Source: Holophaga sp.
Lineage (GTDB): Bacteria > Acidobacteriota > Holophagae > Holophagales > Holophagaceae
Length of the DNA stretch: 37,226 bases
Direction: 5' to 3'
NCBI GenBank assembly: GCA_031292735.1
Contig: JARLGP010000279.1
Coordinates: 1-37,226 of the forward strand
In this document: positions 32,653 through 37,226 of the stretch, one piece after another
Position numbering within the stretch: position 1 is the first letter of the stretch
Layout: each line of letters starts with the position of its first letter
Made by a program: the position numbers and the translations under genes
Notes under the pieces: model-generated
Seen by the model: the letters and a program-made list of their open reading frames with translations, nothing else
Databases searched by the model: none
Told to the model about the DNA's origin: nothing

Positions 32653-33687
32653 TTGCCTGAGATCGCCCTGGCGGACGACCATCTGCACGCCCTGGGCGCC
32701 CTGGGGTCCACCTGCTTTCCCCATGCCGAGGATCTGTTCGACCACGGTCTCAACCTCCTGGTCCGGCAGTTGGGCGTGGACCGGGCCGTGGTGGCGTCCA
32801 TGACCGCCCGGGGCCTGGAAAGCCTGTGGTGCGCCGGAGGCGAGGGCCGGGAGGACGGGAGCCCGATCCCCCACGACCCCGACCTGGGCTTCTGCCGCCA
32901 GGTGATGCGCGAGCCCGGCGCCACCCTGGTGATCGCCGATGCCGAGGCCGATCCCGCATGGGCCGGCCGTCCCGGCCGTCCCGACCGGCGGGCCCCGGGG
33001 GTGCGGGCCTATGTGGGCGCTCCGCTGCGCTTTTCCGGGGGGCCCATGGGGGTGCTGTCGGTGCAGAGCGAGCCGGCCCGCGCCTGGCAGAGCTCCGAGG
33101 TGGCCCTGGTGAACGCCATGGCCGCCCTGTTCGGCAAGGCCATGGAAGTGGAATCCCTGAAGGCCGAGCTGGCCCGGGCCAAGGAAGTGCTGGACCTCAC
33201 CGCGGCGGTGATGGAGGACCATGCCCTGGAAAGCACCCGCACCGGGCTGCCCACCCGGCGCTACCTGGACGTGTGGTGCCGCTCCAGCCTGCCCCAGGCC
33301 CGGCGCCGGCGGGAGATCATCGCCCTGGCGATCTGGGTCCAGCCGGCGCGGTCCGAGCGGGGCCAGATGCTGGCCGAACTGGCCCGTTCCATGCGGGGCG
33401 TGGACCTGCTGGTGGACCTGGGCCGGGACCGGTTCCTGATGGTGCTGCCCAGGACCCTCCGGGCCGGGGCCGAGATCGTCCTGGAACGGTTCCGGAAGGC
33501 CCTGGGTGGGGTGGCCATGGGCGCCACCCTGTGGAATCCCCTGCTCAGCCCGGACCGGGAGGCTGAAACGCTCCAGCCGGCCATGCGCCGGGCCCAGAAC
33601 CTCCTGGAGCGGACCGGCGCGGGCGAGGTGGCCTGGTGCTTCCTGGAGCCCAGCCGGGAGAACCTGCTGGGCGAGGGGTCATGGTAG
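32653..33687 (+). CDS. GAF domain protein with degenerate GGDEF domain
   Basis: A 344-residue cytosolic protein. Residues about 20-165 form a GAF sensor domain (PHDPDLGFCRQVM, GAPLRFSGGPMGVLSVQS), followed by a helical linker (about 168-190). A GGDEF-like domain follows, starting TGLPTRRYLD, but the active-site loop reads LGRDRF in place of GGDEF, so cyclic-di-GMP synthesis is unlikely. A ligand- or GTP-binding regulatory role is possible. TTG at 32653 is used because AGGGAGG lies five bases upstream. The 187-base gap upstream shows no clear gene; it holds an AT-rich stretch (TTATATA near 32564) that may be a promoter. Confidence 0.8.
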   Translation: MPEIALADDHLHALGALGSTCFPHAEDLFDHGLNLLVRQLGVDRAVVASMTARGLESLWCAGGEGREDGSPIPHDPDLGFCRQVMREPGATLVIADAEADPAWAGRPGRPDRRAPGVRAYVGAPLRFSGGPMGVLSVQSEPARAWQSSEVALVNAMAALFGKAMEVESLKAELARAKEVLDLTAAVMEDHALESTRTGLPTRRYLDVWCRSSLPQARRRREIIALAIWVQPARSERGQMLAELARSMRGVDLLVDLGRDRFLMVLPRTLRAGAEIVLERFRKALGGVAMGATLWNPLLSPDREAETLQPAMRRAQNLLERTGAGEVAWCFLEPSRENLLGEGSW

Positions 33688-33707
33688 GAAAGCGTAGGGA
33701 GTCGACG

Positions 33708-35777
33708 ATGAAGGTGGCCATGGAGACCAATGTGAACAATGCGACGCTTGCCGAAGCCGGACCGGAATCCACGCTGGACCGGGACACCCTCAAGACCTGG
33801 TTCCGGATCATGCACATGGGACGGGTCCTGGACGACAAGGCTCCCAACTACCTCAAGCAGGCCCTGGGCTGGTCGTACCACGCCCCCTGCGCCGGCCACG
33901 ACGGCATCCAGCTGGCCCTGGGGCTCAGCTTCCGGGCCAACCAGGATTTCCTGTTCCCGTACTACCGGGACATGCTCACCTGCCTGGCCGCCGGGCTCAC
34001 CCCGCTGGAGATCCTGCTCAACGGCATCTCCAAGGCCACCGACGTGGCCGGCGGCGGCCGGCACATGTCCAACCACTTCGCCAAGCCCGCCATCGGCATC
34101 CAGAACGTGTCCAGCTGCACCGGCAACCACACCCAGCACGCGGTGGGCCTGGCCCGGGCGGTGAAGAAGTACGGTTCCAGCGCCATCGTGTTCAGCAGCC
34201 AGGGCGAAAGCAGCGCCTCCGAGGGCTACGTCTACGAGGCGGTCAACGGCGCCAACCTGGAGAAGGTGCCGGTGGTGTTCGTGCTCCAGGACAACGGCTA
34301 CGGCATCGCCGTGCCCAAGTCCGACCAGACCGCCAACGTCGACGTGTGCGACAACTTCGCGGGCTTCCGCAACCTGAAGATCGTCAAGTGCGACGGCAAG
34401 GATCCGGTGGATTCCATGCGCGCCATGAACGAGGCCATCGCCCACGTGCGCACCGGGGCCGGGCCGGCCATGGTCTACGCCCACTGCGTGCGCATCGGCA
34501 GCCATTCCAACAGCGACAAGCACGAGCTGTACCGCTCGGCGGAGGAGCTGGCCGAGGCGCGCCGGCAGGACCCGCTGCCGCGCTTCCGGGCTTACTGCCT
34601 GGCCCAGGGCGTGGCCGAGGCGGACCTGGCGGAAATCGAGCAGCACAACATGGCCGAGTACAACGAGGCCTCCGACGCCGCGCTCCAGGCGCCCAACCCG
34701 GACCCGGCGGACATCCACCAGTTCGTGGTGCCCGAACCCTGGGTGTCCGACCAGTTTCCGGGCGGGCTGCCCGCCGGCACCGGCGCCCCCGTGAGCATGC
34801 TCACCGCCATCAACCAGACCCTCAAGGAGGAGTTCCGGCGCAACCCGGACACCTACATCTGGGGGCAGGACGTGGCGCACAAGGACAAGGGCGGCATCTT
34901 CAACGTCACCAAGGGCATGCAGCAGGAGTTCGGGCGCGAGCGGGTGTTCAACGGGCCCATCGCCGAGGACTTCATCACCGGCACCGCCGACGGCTTCTCC
35001 CGGTTCGACCCGAAGATCCGGGTGGTGGTGGAGGGGGCCGAGTTCGCCGACTACTTCTGGCCCGCGGCGGAGCAGCTGATCGAGCTGTCCCACGAGTACT
35101 GGCGCACCCGCGGGCAGTACTCGCCCAACATCACCATCCGCCTGGCCAGCGGCGGCTACATCGGCGGCGGGCTCTACCACAGCCAGAACATCGAGGGCTG
35201 GCTCACCGGCATCCCCGGGATCCGGGTGGTGGTGCCGGCCTTCGCCGACGACGCCGCCGGGCTGCTGCGCAGTTGCCTGCGCTCCCCCGGAGTGAGCCTC
35301 TTCCTGGAACCCAAGTTCCTGTACAACTCCGCCCAGGCCAAGGCCTTCTGCCCGCCGGAATTCGCCGTGCCGTTCGGCAAGGCGCGCATCCGCCGGGAAG
35401 GCACCCAGTTGAGCGTGCTGGCCTACGGCACCCCGGTGCACTTCGCCCTGGAGGCCGCGCGCAAGCTGGAGGCCGAAGGGGTGAGCGTGGAGGTGGTGGA
35501 TCTGCGCAGCCTCAACCCCCTGGACACCGAGACCATCTTCGCCAGCGTGCGCAAGACCCACCGCGCCCTGGTGGTGCACGAGGACAAGGTGTTCGGCGGC
35601 TTCGGCGGCGAGGTGGCCGCCCAGATCAGCCAGGACTGCTTCCCCTGGCTGGACGCGCCGGTGGGACGGGTGGGCTCGGCCTTCACCCCGGTGGGCTTCA
35701 ACCGGATCCTGGAGCGGGCGGTGCTGCCCAACACCGAAAAGGCGCTGGAAGGCATGCGCAAGATATTGGCCTTTTAA
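33708..35777 (+). CDS. 2-oxoacid dehydrogenase E1, fused alpha and beta subunits
   Basis: A 689-residue single-chain E1. Residues about 20-340 match the alpha subunit with the TPP region SQGESSASEGY...QDNGYGI. Residues about 360-689 match the beta subunit (IWGQDVAHKDKGGIFNVTKG, GFSRFDPKIRVVVEGAEFADY, VVVPAFADDAAGLL and a final GRVGSAFTPVGF). It would decarboxylate a branched-chain or other 2-oxoacid and pass the acyl group to an E2. No E2 or E3 gene is adjacent. The alpha-beta fusion is common in several phyla. The start at 33708 has TAGGGAG upstream; ATG 33681 is in frame but overlaps the GAF gene. Substrate is not determined. Confidence 0.92.
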   Translation: MKVAMETNVNNATLAEAGPESTLDRDTLKTWFRIMHMGRVLDDKAPNYLKQALGWSYHAPCAGHDGIQLALGLSFRANQDFLFPYYRDMLTCLAAGLTPLEILLNGISKATDVAGGGRHMSNHFAKPAIGIQNVSSCTGNHTQHAVGLARAVKKYGSSAIVFSSQGESSASEGYVYEAVNGANLEKVPVVFVLQDNGYGIAVPKSDQTANVDVCDNFAGFRNLKIVKCDGKDPVDSMRAMNEAIAHVRTGAGPAMVYAHCVRIGSHSNSDKHELYRSAEELAEARRQDPLPRFRAYCLAQGVAEADLAEIEQHNMAEYNEASDAALQAPNPDPADIHQFVVPEPWVSDQFPGGLPAGTGAPVSMLTAINQTLKEEFRRNPDTYIWGQDVAHKDKGGIFNVTKGMQQEFGRERVFNGPIAEDFITGTADGFSRFDPKIRVVVEGAEFADYFWPAAEQLIELSHEYWRTRGQYSPNITIRLASGGYIGGGLYHSQNIEGWLTGIPGIRVVVPAFADDAAGLLRSCLRSPGVSLFLEPKFLYNSAQAKAFCPPEFAVPFGKARIRREGTQLSVLAYGTPVHFALEAARKLEAEGVSVEVVDLRSLNPLDTETIFASVRKTHRALVVHEDKVFGGFGGEVAAQISQDCFPWLDAPVGRVGSAFTPVGFNRILERAVLPNTEKALEGMRKILAF

Positions 35778-35839
35778 CCTATCTTGAGAATTTTAAAGAT
35801 GCCATCCTGGGGGCAAACCCACAGCCCCTAGGAGACTTC

Positions 35840-36961
35840 GTGAGAATGCTCATGCTTTCGGCGGTTGCTTGTACTTTGCTCGCGGGTTCGTTCCTGGCCT
35901 GTGACAGCCACAAGGCGTTGGTCATCGGCGGGGTCGCGCCCGTGACCGGCGAGGGGGCCACCTTCGGCGCCTCCACCAGGAACGGATTCGAGCTGGCCTT
36001 CCAGGACTGCAACGCTGGCGGCGGGTTGCTGGGCAAGCAGGTGAAGCTGGCGTTCGGCGACGACAAGGGTGACCCGGCCGAAGGGGCCGCCGTGGTCACC
36101 AAGCTGATCCAGCAGAGCAAGGCGGTGGCCGTGCTCGGCCCGGTGATGTCCAAGGTGGCCCTGGCCGGCGCCCCCATCTGCCAGTCCCACCAGACCCCGC
36201 TCATCGCCACCACCGCCACCAATCCCAAGGTGACCCAGGTGGGCGACTTCATCTACCGGGCCTGCTTCATCGACCCGTTCCAGGGCACGGTGGGCGCCAT
36301 CTTCGCCTGCAACGGCCTGAAGACGAAGAAGGCGGCCTGCCTGTTCGACGTGGGCAACGACTACACCAAGGGGCTTTCTGCTTTCTTCCGCGCCAAGTAC
36401 CTCGCCCTGGGGGGCCAGGTGGTCGGCTTCGAAGGGCACGCCACCGGGGCCACCGACTTCAAGGCCCAGCTCACCAGGATCCTGGCCAACAGCCCGGAGA
36501 TCCTGTATGTCCCCGACTACCACGACGACGTGGCCCGGGTGGCCAGGCAGGCCCGCGAACTGGGCTTCAAGGGCCCGCTGCTGGGCGGCGACGGCTGGGA
36601 CTCCCCCAGGCTCACCGAAGTGGGCGGCACGGCGGTGGAAGGCTGCTTCTTCACCAGCCACGACCTCGACCCCAACCGTCCCGTGGTCCAGGCGTTCTAC
36701 AAGAAGTACCAGGCCAAGTTCGGCGTCGAGCCCAATGGCCTGGCGGTGCTGGCCTACGACAGCGCCGGCATCCTGTTCGACGCCATCAAGCGCGCCGGCA
36801 GGACCGAGGGCCCCGCGGTGCGCGACGCCATCGCCGCCACCAACATGGATGTGGTCTCCGGCCACATCCAGTTCGACAAGGAGCGCAACCCCGTGAAGTC
36901 GGTGGGCATCTTCGAGATCAAGGGCGGCAGGGCGACCTACCGCAGCAGCGTCACCCCGTAG
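35840..36961 (+). CDS. LivJ/LivK-type branched-chain amino acid binding protein
   Basis: A 373-residue type I periplasmic binding protein. A signal peptide with a lipobox-like FLAC at about residues 18-21 suggests a lipoprotein. The mature start VIGGVAPVTGEGATFGASTRNGFEL and the later NDYTKGLSAFFRAKY, DYHDDVARVARQARELGFKGPLLGGDGWDS blocks are family-typical. It would deliver amino acids or amides to a LivHMGF importer that is not in the window. GTG at 35840 has AGGAG five bases upstream; ATG at 35846 is possible. Just upstream lies the 62-base gap after the E1 gene, with an AT-rich stretch. Confidence 0.9.
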   Translation: MRMLMLSAVACTLLAGSFLACDSHKALVIGGVAPVTGEGATFGASTRNGFELAFQDCNAGGGLLGKQVKLAFGDDKGDPAEGAAVVTKLIQQSKAVAVLGPVMSKVALAGAPICQSHQTPLIATTATNPKVTQVGDFIYRACFIDPFQGTVGAIFACNGLKTKKAACLFDVGNDYTKGLSAFFRAKYLALGGQVVGFEGHATGATDFKAQLTRILANSPEILYVPDYHDDVARVARQARELGFKGPLLGGDGWDSPRLTEVGGTAVEGCFFTSHDLDPNRPVVQAFYKKYQAKFGVEPNGLAVLAYDSAGILFDAIKRAGRTEGPAVRDAIAATNMDVVSGHIQFDKERNPVKSVGIFEIKGGRATYRSSVTP

Positions 36962-36982
36962 TCTTTTCCAGGAGAGGGCACG

Positions 36983-37075
36983 ATGAGTTCCCACGAGGAG
37001 TTGTTCTTCAACCGCCAGCCCCGGGGGTTCGACCCGGAGCACAGCCGCCCGGCCCGGGCCCTGGCGAGGCTGTAG
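36983..37075 (+). CDS. Small ORF, 30 residues, unknown
   Basis: An ATG-started ORF with GGAGAGG five bases upstream, ending TAG at 37073-37075, three bases before the glpK start. The product is polar and Arg/Pro-rich (begins MSSHEELFFNRQPRGF), without membrane segment or cysteine. The good ribosome site and the tight fit between two genes suggest it is translated, perhaps as a coupling ORF for glpK. It could also be the remnant of a longer gene. I do not recognise it. Confidence 0.45.
   Translation: MSSHEELFFNRQPRGFDPEHSRPARALARL

Positions 37076-37226
<151 letters not shown>

Overview
The window is strongly G+C-rich bacterial DNA with short gaps, many start/stop overlaps and good Shine-Dalgarno sites. 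No tRNA, rRNA, CRISPR array or insertion sequence was seen. The lineage cannot be fixed from the sequence. The mix of a family 2A encapsulin, a NifB-dependent nitrogenase-like cluster and a fused 2-oxoacid dehydrogenase E1 would fit an anaerobic or facultative acidobacterium or deltaproteobacterium-like organism; that is inference only.

The first 23.7 kb is almost entirely devoted to sulfur. (1) Positions 1-4904 hold an operon of CysM (partial), a JAMM/Mec+ protease, a ThiS-E1-rhodanese fusion, a family 2A encapsulin and a SufS-type cysteine desulfurase with a long disordered N-terminus typical of encapsulin cargo. (2) Positions 4905-13642 hold a rightward operon: a leader with a polycysteine peptide and terminator, NifX-like protein, MetNIQ importer, a NifD/E-like and NifK/N-like pair (D1/K1), NifB, a PLP enzyme of Cys/Met metabolism and a degenerate ABC-type ATPase. 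(3) Positions 23938-13652 hold a leftward, convergent operon: a second polycysteine leader, an SsuCBA-like importer, a copper P-type ATPase, a TauE/UreH-cupredoxin fusion, cysteine synthase and a second nitrogenase-like pair (K2/D2).

The central observation is that both convergent operons begin with a homologous leader. Each leader encodes a 23-residue peptide with Ala-Cys-Cys-Cys-Arg at residues 15-19, followed by a hairpin. In each, a conserved GGTCC at the leader stop codon could pair with GGACC in the hairpin 5' arm, which is what a cysteine-responsive attenuator would need. The two nitrogenase-like pairs keep the P-cluster-type cysteines and the cofactor-type cysteine of NifD. They lack the NifD residues equivalent to Gln191 and His195, and no NifH-like gene is in the window. 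I infer a sulfur-starvation system that imports organosulfur compounds, reductively cleaves them with a nitrogenase-like enzyme (compare methylthio-alkane reductase) and captures the sulfur through CysK and the PLP enzyme. The encapsulin operon would store or channel sulfur.

From 23991 to the right end the genes are mostly ordinary: xseA, a HigBA-like toxin-antitoxin pair, fabG, an M28-like peptidase, an alpha/beta hydrolase, an M1 aminopeptidase, an inositol-monophosphatase-like protein, an Nfu Fe-S carrier, a GAF/degenerate-GGDEF protein, a fused E1 dehydrogenase, a LivJ-type binding protein, a small ORF and the start of glpK. The M28-like protein, the alpha/beta hydrolase and the GGDEF-like domain each lack key catalytic residues.
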